Virus record (IMG/VR): IMGVR_UViG_3300042878_001497
Span: 109,416 to 173,415 of that record
DNA from: a virus
DNA: 64,000 bases
Strand: one strand, 5' to 3'
In this document: one piece after another, positions 39,998 to 48,679 of the stretch
Layout: every line of letters starts with the position of its first letter
How positions within the stretch are numbered: the first letter of the stretch is position 1
Notes under the pieces: generated by a model
The model's input: the letters and a program-made list of their open reading frames with translations, nothing else
Told to the model about the DNA's origin: nothing
The model's database searches: none
Made by a program: the position numbers and the translations under genes

Positions 39998-41157
39998 TGA
40001 ATCTAATAGATAAGGTTATTGAGGAATGGGCTTGGAGATGCCCTAAAGGATACCCACAGTTGGACTCTAAGGAAGATCTTCGTATCTTTGAAGGATTATT
40101 CAATATAAACCTTACCGAAGCATCTGTGAAGTCTAATACGCTCGCCGCCAAGCAAGTACTCTTACAAAAATATCCCGAGACTTTCTCGGCAATGGCTGAT
40201 TCTGCCCCCCACCGTATAGGTAACAGAGGTAAGATATCTGCTGCGGATTTTACTGCTATCATCGAAAAAGAATTTGGCACCGCCCCAGAATATTTCGCTC
40301 CAAACACATCTCAGAACAATAAACAAATTAAACCAGACGGTAGCCGAACATTCCCATTATTCCGATTTAAAACAGAGAAAGGAGATGTTGCTCTAATTCT
40401 AGCCGGCGGTCCTAAAGAAGAGACCTCTGAAAGACAGGAGCACGGAGTGATCAACACTATTAATTCTATTGAAGGAATTAAGACAATTAAAGATCAAAAC
40501 GGACACACTATCGAAGGTGTAGTTCGGGCAGAAAAAATGTCACCAGTGCCGGGATACAGGCATGAACCTTACTCTGATATTAAACTTGTAATTCAAGGTA
40601 CCGAAGATCCTTTCTTAATCTCAGCTAAAGGGCTTACCTCTCCTACCATTGCAGGAGGAGGCCTACAGGGAGCTATGAAACTATCCCCTAAAGTACAAGA
40701 GTTTATAAAACAGTTCTACGAAGATGCATACCAGTATTACAAAAAGATCTTTGAAGAGCATTCCGAACTGACTCCCGAATATAACCTCTACAAAACAAGC
40801 TACTTTAAAGACGTTAACAGAAAAGTTCCTGAAGATATTGTACTAGAGATCGTAAAAGGTACCCCAGCAGTAGGAGGAGAAGTAGACGCATACTACATCG
40901 GAGATATGAACGTACAGCCTCAGGTAGAAGGAAACGTAATTACTTTTAATGGTAATATTAAACCAGTAGAAGAGTTTGCAAAGCAGGATTTATATCTTCA
41001 TATTAGAAAAAGAGATGGAGATTACTACTTTGTAGATAATATGCAGACAGTCAACGGAGTAACCATGCCGAGAATCTTCGCTAGCAAACCTAACGGAACT
41101 ACAGCTAGCTCTAGATTAGGATCACACACCTCCCTACGTGGAACAGTAATTATTTAA
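39997..41157 (+). CDS. late protein, possible PD-(D/E)XK fold, targeting-like N-terminus
   Basis: A 386-residue protein. It starts MNLIDKVIEEWAWRCP and has N-L-T-E/A at 41/42, a possible protease site that would release a 41-residue leader. A segment HEPYSDIKLVIQG, then PFLISAKG resembles the D...xAK core of PD-(D/E)XK nucleases; no second check is possible here. It could also be a non-enzymatic virion protein. Confidence 0.5.
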   Translation: MNLIDKVIEEWAWRCPKGYPQLDSKEDLRIFEGLFNINLTEASVKSNTLAAKQVLLQKYPETFSAMADSAPHRIGNRGKISAADFTAIIEKEFGTAPEYFAPNTSQNNKQIKPDGSRTFPLFRFKTEKGDVALILAGGPKEETSERQEHGVINTINSIEGIKTIKDQNGHTIEGVVRAEKMSPVPGYRHEPYSDIKLVIQGTEDPFLISAKGLTSPTIAGGGLQGAMKLSPKVQEFIKQFYEDAYQYYKKIFEEHSELTPEYNLYKTSYFKDVNRKVPEDIVLEIVKGTPAVGGEVDAYYIGDMNVQPQVEGNVITFNGNIKPVEEFAKQDLYLHIRKRDGDYYFVDNMQTVNGVTMPRIFASKPNGTTASSRLGSHTSLRGTVII

Positions 41158-41160
41158 GCC

Positions 41161-41505
41161 ATGCAAAAATTACAATCAATAGTTACTCTTATAGCAATCG
41201 CAATTGCTATATTAGCAATGACCGGAGTTTTAAATCCGTACAAGAAAAAATACCTGACCGAACTAAAGGCTCAAGAAGAAGCTAGCCAAGCCAAAGTAGA
41301 TACTCTGCAATCAGAGATCTTTATGCTGGAAGTAGAAAATGCAATCTTAGAAGAGAGAACAGATTCTGTGCTAGTAGTTCTAGGAACTTCAGAAACCAAA
41401 CGTAAACAAGAAAGAGATGCACACAATCGTAAAATGGCTGAGCTTGGTAAGCTTTCTAATGCTGAGCTTGCCCGCTACTTCGCAGAGCGTTACAATCGTA
41501 AATAA
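41161..41505 (+). CDS. inner-membrane spanin-like protein
   Basis: A 114-residue protein with an N-terminal membrane helix (about residues 6-22, SIVTLIAIAIAILAM) and a long coiled coil, the layout of Rz-type i-spanins that help disrupt the envelope at lysis. The next gene starts inside it in another frame, as Rz1 does in Rz. Confidence 0.5.
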   Translation: MQKLQSIVTLIAIAIAILAMTGVLNPYKKKYLTELKAQEEASQAKVDTLQSEIFMLEVENAILEERTDSVLVVLGTSETKRKQERDAHNRKMAELGKLSNAELARYFAERYNRK

Positions 41506-41836
41506 CGACACCCTAATCTGCCTGCCAGATTCAATTGCTAGAAAAGTTATCGCTGATCTAGAGGAAGGAGACTTATGTCAAAGAGAGCTTCTAAGCTACA
41601 AAAAAGACGTTGAAAGCTACCTTACTCTAATCGGTATTAAAGAAGAAGAAATTACAAACTTTAAAACTATTGTGACTAAGAAAGACGGCATTATTACCGA
41701 ACTTAATGTACAATTAGGAATTAAAGAAAAAGAAATCGCAGTACTAAAGACCGGCAAAGCCGCTAACTACTGGAAAGGGTTATTCACCGGACTAGGAGCA
41801 GGTGCAGGCCTAGTACTGGTATTAACATTGTTATGA
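41417..41836 (+). CDS. exported coiled-coil protein, possible spanin partner
   Basis: A 139-residue protein overlapping the upstream gene by 89 nt in a different frame. It has a signal-peptide-like start (WLSLVSFLMLSLPATSQS), a central coiled coil and a C-terminal hydrophobic helix (about 118-139). There is no lipobox Cys, so it is not a classical Rz1. It may bridge the periplasm. Its stop overlaps the terminase start. Confidence 0.5.
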   Translation: MHTIVKWLSLVSFLMLSLPATSQSVTIVNNDTLICLPDSIARKVIADLEEGDLCQRELLSYKKDVESYLTLIGIKEEEITNFKTIVTKKDGIITELNVQLGIKEKEIAVLKTGKAANYWKGLFTGLGAGAGLVLVLTLL

Positions 41837-43413
41837 GTGAACAACCAGTAAATGTCAAACAGCTAGTAATTCAAGAATACGCAAAGTGTGCCCAAGACCC
41901 GGCATACTTCATGCGTAAATATTGTTATATTCAGCACCCTACCCGAGGTAGAATCCTATTCAATCTCTACCCATTCCAGGATAAGGTTTTACACCTTTTT
42001 AGAGATAATCAGTTCCTGATTACGCTAAAATCTAGACAGCTTGGTATCTCAACCCTAGCATCAGGGTATGCTCTGTGGTTGATGCTGTTTCACAAAGACA
42101 AGAACGTCCTTGCGCTTGCAACCACCCAATCTACTGCTAGAAATCTAGTAACTAAAGTACAGTTTATGTACGATCAGCTACCAAGCTGGCTGAGACTAAA
42201 ATCAGTAGAAAAGAACAAACTATCCCTACGTCTCACCAACGGGTCAAGGATCTCAGCTAAATCATCTAATTCAGATGCTGCTCGATCGGAAGCTGTATCT
42301 CTGCTTTTAATTGATGAAGCTGCATTCATTGAGAACATCGACGAGACGTTCGCAGCAGCCCAACAAACCCTAGCAACAGGAGGTCAGTGTATGGCACTAT
42401 CTACTCCTAACGGTGTAGGTAACTGGTTCCATCAAACCTGGGTAAAAGCAGAAACAAGAGAGAATTCTTTTATACCTGTTAAGCTACCTTGGACCGTTCA
42501 CCCGGAAAGAACCCAAGCCTGGAGAGATCAGCAGGATGCTGACCTAGGGCCTAGAATGGCAGCACAGGAATGTGACTGTGACTTCCTTGCATCCGGTGAG
42601 ACAGTATTTGAGCCTGAATATCTTTCATTCTACGAACAGACTTACCAGAAGGACCCTAGCGAAAAAAGAGGAGTTGATAGCAACTTATGGATCTGGGAAT
42701 ATCCCGACTATACAAAGTCATACATGGTTGTGGCTGACGTAGCAAGAGGGGACGGAGCCGACTACTCTACCTTCCATATCATGGACGTTGAAGGGGCTAC
42801 GCAAATCGGAGAGTATAGAAGCAAGGTATCTCCTAGGGATTTCGGTAACATTTTAGTAGGAATAGCCTCAGAATACAACAACGCCCTACTAGTAGTAGAA
42901 AATGCTTCAATGGGATGGGCTACAATCGAGCAGATCCTAGAAAGAGAATATCCAAACCTTTATTATTCATCCAGATCAGACCAGGATACGGTTGAGAGTT
43001 ATATGACAAAGTATGAGCGGGGTAATCTAGTACCTGGCTTTACCATGTCTATGAAGACTCGTCCCCTGGTTATCGCCAAGATGATGGAATATATCCGAGA
43101 TAAATCAGTAACCATTCAGTCAAAAAGGTTGCTGGAAGAGATGAGAGTATTTGTTTGGAAGAATGGAAAGGCTCAAGCACAGAATGGCTACAACGATGAT
43201 CTTATTATAGCTTTCGCTACCTCATTATACGTTAGAGATACAGCTCTAAGACTAAGACAACAGGGTATGGACCTGGCTAGAGCACAGCTATCTTCGTTTT
43301 CTAGTCTAAATAATCGTCAGGCTCCCGTGTATAATGTTGGAAATATGCAAAATAACCCGTATATTATGGATACTCCGTACGGAAAAGAGGACATCTCTTG
43401 GTTACTCCGCTAG
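41833..43413 (+). CDS. 17: terminase large subunit
   Basis: A 526-residue gp17-type packaging motor. Walker A-like SRQLGIST (67-74) and Walker B LLLIDE (157-162) mark the ATPase. The nuclease half has Asp302 (VADVARGDGADYS), Glu356 (LVVENASMG) and Asp455/456 (GYNDDLIIA). It packages DNA through the portal, encoded next. Small terminase was not recognised nearby. Confidence 0.9.
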   Translation: MSEQPVNVKQLVIQEYAKCAQDPAYFMRKYCYIQHPTRGRILFNLYPFQDKVLHLFRDNQFLITLKSRQLGISTLASGYALWLMLFHKDKNVLALATTQSTARNLVTKVQFMYDQLPSWLRLKSVEKNKLSLRLTNGSRISAKSSNSDAARSEAVSLLLIDEAAFIENIDETFAAAQQTLATGGQCMALSTPNGVGNWFHQTWVKAETRENSFIPVKLPWTVHPERTQAWRDQQDADLGPRMAAQECDCDFLASGETVFEPEYLSFYEQTYQKDPSEKRGVDSNLWIWEYPDYTKSYMVVADVARGDGADYSTFHIMDVEGATQIGEYRSKVSPRDFGNILVGIASEYNNALLVVENASMGWATIEQILEREYPNLYYSSRSDQDTVESYMTKYERGNLVPGFTMSMKTRPLVIAKMMEYIRDKSVTIQSKRLLEEMRVFVWKNGKAQAQNGYNDDLIIAFATSLYVRDTALRLRQQGMDLARAQLSSFSSLNNRQAPVYNVGNMQNNPYIMDTPYGKEDISWLLR

Positions 43414-43416
43414 GAC

Positions 43417-43424
43417 TATTTATA
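43417..43424 (+). promoter_or_regulatory. late-type motif TATTTATA
   Basis: Sixteen nt before the portal ATG at 43441. Confidence 0.5.
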
Positions 43425-43440
43425 TTTAAACTGCTTTTAC

Positions 43441-45318
43441 ATGGCTGATACTTCATTATTTAGTAGATTACAGAGACTTTTCTCTACCGACGTAGTTATT
43501 CGCAACGTTGGCGGTAATCAGCTCAAGATAGCAGACGTAAACCACATTCAGAGCACCGGTCGATACGAGACTAACTCGTTGGTTGACCGTTTCTCTCGTC
43601 TTTACATCTACAATAATAAGAACATTTTTAATCCGAACCTTAACTACCAGACGTTAAGGATTCAACTTTACTCGGATTACGAAGCAATGGACTCTGATCC
43701 AATCATCGCTTCAGCACTTGATATCCTAGCCGACGAAGCTACCCTGAGAAATGATATGGGGGATGTACTTACAGTTAAGACATCGGACGAGAACATTAAG
43801 AAGATCTTAAATAACTTATTTTACGACGTACTTAATATCGAGTTCAATCTTTGGTCTTGGACTCGTAATATGTGTAAGTATGGTGATTTCTTCCTTAAGC
43901 TAGAGATTGCAGAAACATTCGGTGTTTACAACGTACTGCCGTATACAGTCTACAGTATGGTACGCCATGAGAGTCAGGATCCTAACGCTCCTGCTAAGGT
44001 AACCTTTACCATCGACCCAGATGGAATCGCTTCATCTACCGATCCTAACTACATTCCTAGACATAAGGATAAAGTAATTCAGCTAGATAACTACGAAGTA
44101 GCACACTTCCGTCTTTTATCTGATACTAACTTCCTTCCTTACGGACGTTCTTACCTAGAGCCTGCTAGAAAAGTATACAAGCAGTTGATACTAATGGAAG
44201 ATGCGATGCTGATTCACCGCATCATGAGAGCTCCTGAGAAGAGAACTTTCTATGTCAACGTTGGTAACGTACCACCAAACGAGGTTGAGCAGTTCATGCA
44301 GAAGACTATCAACCAGATGAAGAAAACTCCTTATGTAGATCCTCAAACCGGTCAATACAACCTGCGTTTCAATATGCAGAACATGATCGAGGACTTCTAC
44401 ATCCCTGTTCGTGGAGGAGATACTTCAACTAGAATCGAAACAACTAAAGGACTTGAGTACGACGGCACCAACGACGTCGCTTACTTAAGAGATAAAATGT
44501 TTGCTGCCCTTAAAGTACCTAAAGCGTACTTTGGATACGAAGGAGATCTTCAAGGTAAAGCAACTCTAGCTGCAGAAGATATTCGTTTTGCAAGAACAAT
44601 CGAAAGAATCCAGCGCATCATCGAATCAGAGCTTACTAAGATTGCTCTTATTCACTTATACACCCAGGGCTACAAGGGTGAAAGCTTAACAAACTTTGAA
44701 CTTAAGCTTACAACTCCTTCTATCATTTACGAACAGGAGAAAGTTGCCCTTCTAAAAGAGAAGATCGACCTAGCAAGCCAGATGATGGACAGTAAGTTAT
44801 TCTCTTCTGACTACATCTACGAAAACATCTTTAACCTATCTGAAGATCAGTACAACGAAATGCGCGATCTTATCAGAGAAGATAGTAAGAGAACCTTCCG
44901 TGCAACTCAAATTGAGAACGAAGGCAATGACCCAGCTAAATCAGGTATATCTTACGGAACTCCTCACGACCTTGCTTCGATGTACGGTAGAAGAGGATCA
45001 GATTCACAAAAAGTACCTGTTGGTTACGATGAACTAGTAGGTGAGCCTAACCCGGAAGGTCGCCCTAGAACCAATATCTCTATCTACGGAACTCAAGAAG
45101 ATCCGTTAGGCAGAGACAGACTTGGACAACATGATATGAAAGGAGGCTACGAATCTCAGAATGACAAACTGAAGGAAGGCAGTCTCGCTACTAGAGCAGT
45201 GTTCTATCAAAATCAGGATCTATTCAAAGAGCGTAAAAAGCTAATCTTTGAACAGGACCATACTGCAGAATCCAGCACACTACTGGATGAAAGCAATATT
45301 AAGGATTTAGATAAGTAA
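43441..45318 (+). CDS. 20: portal protein (gp20-like)
   Basis: A 625-residue T4-type portal protein forming the dodecameric head vertex. Characteristic stretches are YEAMDSDPIIASALDILADE, YGRSYLEPARKVYKQLILME, and RAPEKRTFYVNVGNVPPNE. The later EDFYIPVRGGDTSTRIET and KVPKAYFGYEGD are also typical. Length is close to gp20 with a longer C-terminus. Confidence 0.9.
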   Translation: MADTSLFSRLQRLFSTDVVIRNVGGNQLKIADVNHIQSTGRYETNSLVDRFSRLYIYNNKNIFNPNLNYQTLRIQLYSDYEAMDSDPIIASALDILADEATLRNDMGDVLTVKTSDENIKKILNNLFYDVLNIEFNLWSWTRNMCKYGDFFLKLEIAETFGVYNVLPYTVYSMVRHESQDPNAPAKVTFTIDPDGIASSTDPNYIPRHKDKVIQLDNYEVAHFRLLSDTNFLPYGRSYLEPARKVYKQLILMEDAMLIHRIMRAPEKRTFYVNVGNVPPNEVEQFMQKTINQMKKTPYVDPQTGQYNLRFNMQNMIEDFYIPVRGGDTSTRIETTKGLEYDGTNDVAYLRDKMFAALKVPKAYFGYEGDLQGKATLAAEDIRFARTIERIQRIIESELTKIALIHLYTQGYKGESLTNFELKLTTPSIIYEQEKVALLKEKIDLASQMMDSKLFSSDYIYENIFNLSEDQYNEMRDLIREDSKRTFRATQIENEGNDPAKSGISYGTPHDLASMYGRRGSDSQKVPVGYDELVGEPNPEGRPRTNISIYGTQEDPLGRDRLGQHDMKGGYESQNDKLKEGSLATRAVFYQNQDLFKERKKLIFEQDHTAESSTLLDESNIKDLDK

Positions 45319-45322
45319 CATA

Positions 45323-45330
45323 TATTTATA
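45323..45330 (+). promoter_or_regulatory. late-type motif TATTTATA
   Basis: Nineteen nt before the ATG at 45350. Confidence 0.5.
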
Positions 45331-45349
45331 TTAGTAGAATTACATACTC

Positions 45350-46204
45350 ATGAAAATTAAGCATTCAAAGTATAAAAACACTGGCCTTATTTTTGAGCTA
45401 TTGGTAAAGCAGATCGCTGCCGATACTCTATCGAGGAAAGACTCCCCGGCAGTGAAGGTACTCAAGAAGTTCTACACAGGAAAGACATCGCTAGTTAGAG
45501 AATTTAAACTCTACGAATACATCCTTAAGAACAAAGGAGTATCCCAGCCCAAAGCCGACACCATCGTCTCCACTATCATCGAGATCTCTAACAAGTTAGA
45601 TAGAACTGCTATCAAGAAGCAGAAGTACGATCTTATCAAAGAGATTAAAGAGTCTTACGACCTAGAGGAGTTCTTCTCTATGAAGGTCCGGGACTATAAG
45701 CCGTTAGCTGCTCTGTACTGCTTGATGGAGACTCAAAGCTCTGAAGATCTCGCTGATCCTAAGTTCATCGTCGATAACAGAGTTACTATTCTAGAGCACT
45801 TGACTGCTAAGAAGCAAAATGAGGTTGACGTAAAAGATGCACTAATTGAAGAGTACGCAAAATACGATAAGGACTTAAGACTCCTTACCTACAGAATTCT
45901 ACTTGAGAAGTTTAACGGCGAGTACGAAAACTTCCTACCTGAGCAGAAAGCAATCCTTAGAGAGTTTATCACAGCTTCTGAATCTCAGGTTAAGTTAAGA
46001 AATATGATCAACGAAGAATTAGAGAAGATCTCTAAAGAAGTTGAAACTTTGAAGGCTAAAGTAAACGACGAGATTGTAAAAATCAAGCTTGACGAAGTAC
46101 ATAAGATTATCAAACCTTTAGATAAGAAGACTCGTATCGACGATAATCATATTGTTAATTTGTTGCAATACTACGAATTAGTAAATGAGTTAAAGTCAAT
46201 ATGA
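45350..46204 (+). CDS. conserved helical head-cluster protein
   Basis: A 284-residue, entirely helical protein, MKIKHSKYKNTGLIFELL onward. A protein of this type lies after the portal gene in environmental T4-like phages. Function unknown; head assembly is likely from position. Overlaps the next gene by 4 nt. Confidence 0.6.
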   Translation: MKIKHSKYKNTGLIFELLVKQIAADTLSRKDSPAVKVLKKFYTGKTSLVREFKLYEYILKNKGVSQPKADTIVSTIIEISNKLDRTAIKKQKYDLIKEIKESYDLEEFFSMKVRDYKPLAALYCLMETQSSEDLADPKFIVDNRVTILEHLTAKKQNEVDVKDALIEEYAKYDKDLRLLTYRILLEKFNGEYENFLPEQKAILREFITASESQVKLRNMINEELEKISKEVETLKAKVNDEIVKIKLDEVHKIIKPLDKKTRIDDNHIVNLLQYYELVNELKSI

Positions 46205-46419
46205 AAAAGAGCGAATTCATCGAAGTACTAAGAGAGCTCATTCAACAGGAGCTCAACGAGGTGAACGTAACAGGAGCTATTGCACCTATCACAACTCCTT
46301 TCGCTTTTTCAAAAGGAAAAAAAGACAACAGAGCCGTTAAGACAATGAAGGGCTTTGGTTACACTAAAGCAGAAAGACCAAAGAGACCCTCACACACTAA
46401 AATGTTTGATTTCAAATGA
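46201..46419 (+). CDS. small core protein with 20-residue targeting-like N-terminus
   Basis: A 72-residue protein starting MKKSEFIEVLRELIQQELNE, giving L-N-E at 18-20. The mature part is basic. It is in the position of the small prohead core proteins (T4 gp67/gp68 region), and its leader is a close relative of the one at 38085. Confidence 0.6.
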   Translation: MKKSEFIEVLRELIQQELNEVNVTGAIAPITTPFAFSKGKKDNRAVKTMKGFGYTKAERPKRPSHTKMFDFK

Positions 46420-47276
46420 GAACACTACAGGAAAAATATAATGCTGTTCTAGAAGGAAACTTCTCAAAAGAGCAATTTAGGAGAGATGCAGTTATGCAGC
46501 TTCCTAACGTTGTTTCTAAGTTTAACAGCTTTGAAGATATGACAGCCATCCTCAAGAACAGAGGTATGATTGCTGAAGCTAAAAAAGAAGAAGTAACAGC
46601 CTACAAAAAGCCAGAAGTAGATCCTATCGATTTAATTGCCCCGGACCTTTTAGATGACGGCATCAGAGCTGAACTAGAAGCTAAGGGCATCGAAGGAACT
46701 CCTTCTGAAGAAGAGTACACAAAAGCAAAAGAGAAAGCAGCTAAGAATCTAGCAAAAGATCCTCTTCATTATAAGAATGCCCAGACCATGCCTGAGATGG
46801 GTGAGAAAATGGAGAAAGCAAAGCTTCAAGAAGGTGACACTCAAAATACTTTCTTAAGAGACCGTGAAAGACTAAGAGATGAACTTTCAGACAAGGAAGT
46901 AGCTGCTGCAGTAGCAGATGAGCCTAACAATGTAGGTAAAGCATTCAGAGATATGGTAATGCAAGAGCCTGAGACGTATGTGAAAATGTCTAAAGACGAG
47001 CTTATTGCTGCTTTCAAAGACTACAAAGAGAACTACTACATCGATCAAGAAGCTCAAGAGCGAATGGATGCTATTGCAGGTCAGCCTGACTTCCAAGAAG
47101 GAGCAGAAGACGTTAATGTAGATGATTTTGAAGCTAACAGAACCAATACTAGAGATTTCGCTTCAAGCCATCCAAAAAAGAAAGACGACGGCACTTACGA
47201 CATCAAAGACATAATGAAAGAAGCCCAGCTCAAAGAAGCAGTAAAGGCTTTAATTAAGAAGACTCTAGAATCATAA
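46416..47276 (+). CDS. prohead core-type protein
   Basis: A 286-residue acidic helical protein. The start MRTLQEKYNAVLEGNFSKEQ is typical of a core protein family in T4-like cyanophages and relatives, and contains V-L-E/G at 13/14. It is encoded directly before the protease, suggesting a scaffold or core component that is proteolysed on maturation. Confidence 0.65.
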   Translation: MRTLQEKYNAVLEGNFSKEQFRRDAVMQLPNVVSKFNSFEDMTAILKNRGMIAEAKKEEVTAYKKPEVDPIDLIAPDLLDDGIRAELEAKGIEGTPSEEEYTKAKEKAAKNLAKDPLHYKNAQTMPEMGEKMEKAKLQEGDTQNTFLRDRERLRDELSDKEVAAAVADEPNNVGKAFRDMVMQEPETYVKMSKDELIAAFKDYKENYYIDQEAQERMDAIAGQPDFQEGAEDVNVDDFEANRTNTRDFASSHPKKKDDGTYDIKDIMKEAQLKEAVKALIKKTLES

Positions 47277-47278
47277 TC

Positions 47279-47857
47279 ATGGCAAATCTCTTAATTGAAT
47301 ATACCCCCTTCCGTCCTACGATCACCGAGTCCGTCAAAAGACCCGGTATCTTTGAGGTGACAGGTGTTATGCAGAGAGCCGGAAAGAAGAACCAAAACGG
47401 AAGAATCTACGAAAGAGCTATCCTCGATAGAGAGGTTAAGAAGTACATGGAAGCTTTCGTTAAAGTAGGTAACGCATACGGTGAACTAGATCACCCAGAA
47501 TCTCCAATTGTATCACTAAAGAATGCTTCACACGTTGTGAAGGATTTATGGTGGGATGGAGATGATCTAATGGGTAAGGTTGAGCTACTCAACACCCCGG
47601 CCGGTAACATCGTAAAAGAAATCATCAAAGGCGGACACACAATCGGTATCTCTTCTAGAGGTACAGGTTCAGTCCAGCCAATTGGTGAGAACACCCTAAT
47701 GGTTAAAGACGATTTTGAATTGGTGTGCTGGGATTTCGTATCGAATCCTTCTACACACGGAGCATTTCTAAACCCCGTCTCTTTAAATGAAACAAAGCAA
47801 GTTGTAGACCGCTACAGCAAGCTTCATAACATTATCGGAGACATTTTAAGAGCATAA
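47279..47857 (+). CDS. 21: prohead protease (gp21-like)
   Basis: A 192-residue serine protease of the T4 gp21 family. His72 (GELDHPES) and Ser125/126 (GISSRGTGS) mark the active site, followed by ELVCWDFVSNPSTHGAFL. It should cut head proteins after (L/I)-x-E. A possible autoprocessing site is I-T-E/S at 17/18. It lies between core and scaffold genes as in T4. Confidence 0.9.
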   Translation: MANLLIEYTPFRPTITESVKRPGIFEVTGVMQRAGKKNQNGRIYERAILDREVKKYMEAFVKVGNAYGELDHPESPIVSLKNASHVVKDLWWDGDDLMGKVELLNTPAGNIVKEIIKGGHTIGISSRGTGSVQPIGENTLMVKDDFELVCWDFVSNPSTHGAFLNPVSLNETKQVVDRYSKLHNIIGDILRA

Positions 47858-47880
47858 AACTAAAAAAAAAGTAAAAGAAG

Positions 47881-48177
47881 ATGGAAAACTTTGATTTAAA
47901 AAAATTCTTAGTAGAGAATAAGCTTACTGATAATTCTAAGGAATTATTAGAATATGATATTAAATCGACCGGTGAGGAAGAAATTATCTACGAAGTAGAG
48001 GTACTTGATGAAGACGGTAAAATAAAGTCCTATACTAAACTTAGCGCCGAGAAGTTTGACCTGTACATAAAAAATAGCCCCCTACCAGTAACAATCAAAT
48101 TCAAAAACAGAACAGTAAGAGCTGTTACGAAAATCACAGGAGTCACTGACGATATGGGTCGTCCGATGAACCTATAG
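47881..48177 (+). CDS. head-cluster hypothetical protein
   Basis: A 98-residue protein, MENFDLKKFLVENKLT onward, with a helical start and a beta C-terminus (YEVEVLDEDGKIKSYTKL). It is preceded by an A-rich run rather than a late-type motif. Function unknown. Confidence 0.55.
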   Translation: MENFDLKKFLVENKLTDNSKELLEYDIKSTGEEEIIYEVEVLDEDGKIKSYTKLSAEKFDLYIKNSPLPVTIKFKNRTVRAVTKITGVTDDMGRPMNL

Positions 48178-48210
48178 TAAACCCAAACCCTAATTTTAAT
48201 TATATTTGTT

Positions 48211-48384
48211 ATGACATCACAAGAGTTATTCGAAAAAATTGATGCCCTGTACCAGGAATTCGTTTCTAATCACAACAAAGAGACTAAGGCCGCTAAAGCA
48301 AGAGCCCGTAAGAATCTAGGAGAGATTAAAAAACTTGTTACCGAATACAGAAAAGTTTCAACTGCTGAAAGTAAGGCAAAGTAA
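48211..48384 (+). CDS. histone H1-like (Hc1-type) protein
   Basis: A 57-residue protein. The core KAAKARARKNLGEIKKLVTE and the following YRKVS closely match small Bacteroidota histone H1-like (Hc1) proteins, which bind and compact DNA. Here it lies in the head gene cluster between protease and scaffold. It may coat packaged DNA or act on the host nucleoid. Missed by size filters; supported by the coupled TAATG to the next gene. Confidence 0.7.
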   Translation: MTSQELFEKIDALYQEFVSNHNKETKAAKARARKNLGEIKKLVTEYRKVSTAESKAK

Positions 48385-48506
48385 TGGCAAAGTCAGCCAA
48401 GAGAAGACAAGCCGCTTTCAAGCCCTTAAGTAGAAAATCTCAGGTTAAATTCAAAAAAAGAATGCAGACCAATAACGAGATCTTAAGCAAGTTAGAAGCT
48501 AAATAA
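48384..48506 (+). CDS. 40-residue basic protein
   Basis: MAKSAKRRQAAFKPLS onward, with 12 Lys/Arg in 40 residues. It starts inside the previous stop and ends just before a terminator. It probably binds nucleic acid together with the histone-like protein. Confidence 0.5.
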   Translation: MAKSAKRRQAAFKPLSRKSQVKFKKRMQTNNEILSKLEAK

Positions 48507-48532
48507 AACTCCCTCGGGCGCTACCTTGGGCA

Positions 48533-48559
48533 CCTCGGTCGAAAGGCCGGGGTTTTTTT
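48533..48559 (+). terminator. intrinsic terminator
   Basis: CCTCGGTC-GAAA-GGCCGGGG followed by seven T. It separates the protease/histone unit from the scaffold and capsid unit. Confidence 0.85.
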
Positions 48560-48577
48560 GTTTTTGTAACTCATATG

Positions 48578-48585
48578 TATTTATA
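48578..48585 (+). promoter_or_regulatory. late-type motif TATTTATA
   Basis: Lies 94 nt before the scaffold ATG at 48680, the longest such leader here. Confidence 0.45.
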
Positions 48586-48679
48586 TACGAATATATCGTC
48601 ACAGATACGATATCGAATGTAAACAAACTACATTACACCCCCACAAATTTAATGGGTGTACAAATCCAAAGTTAACAAC

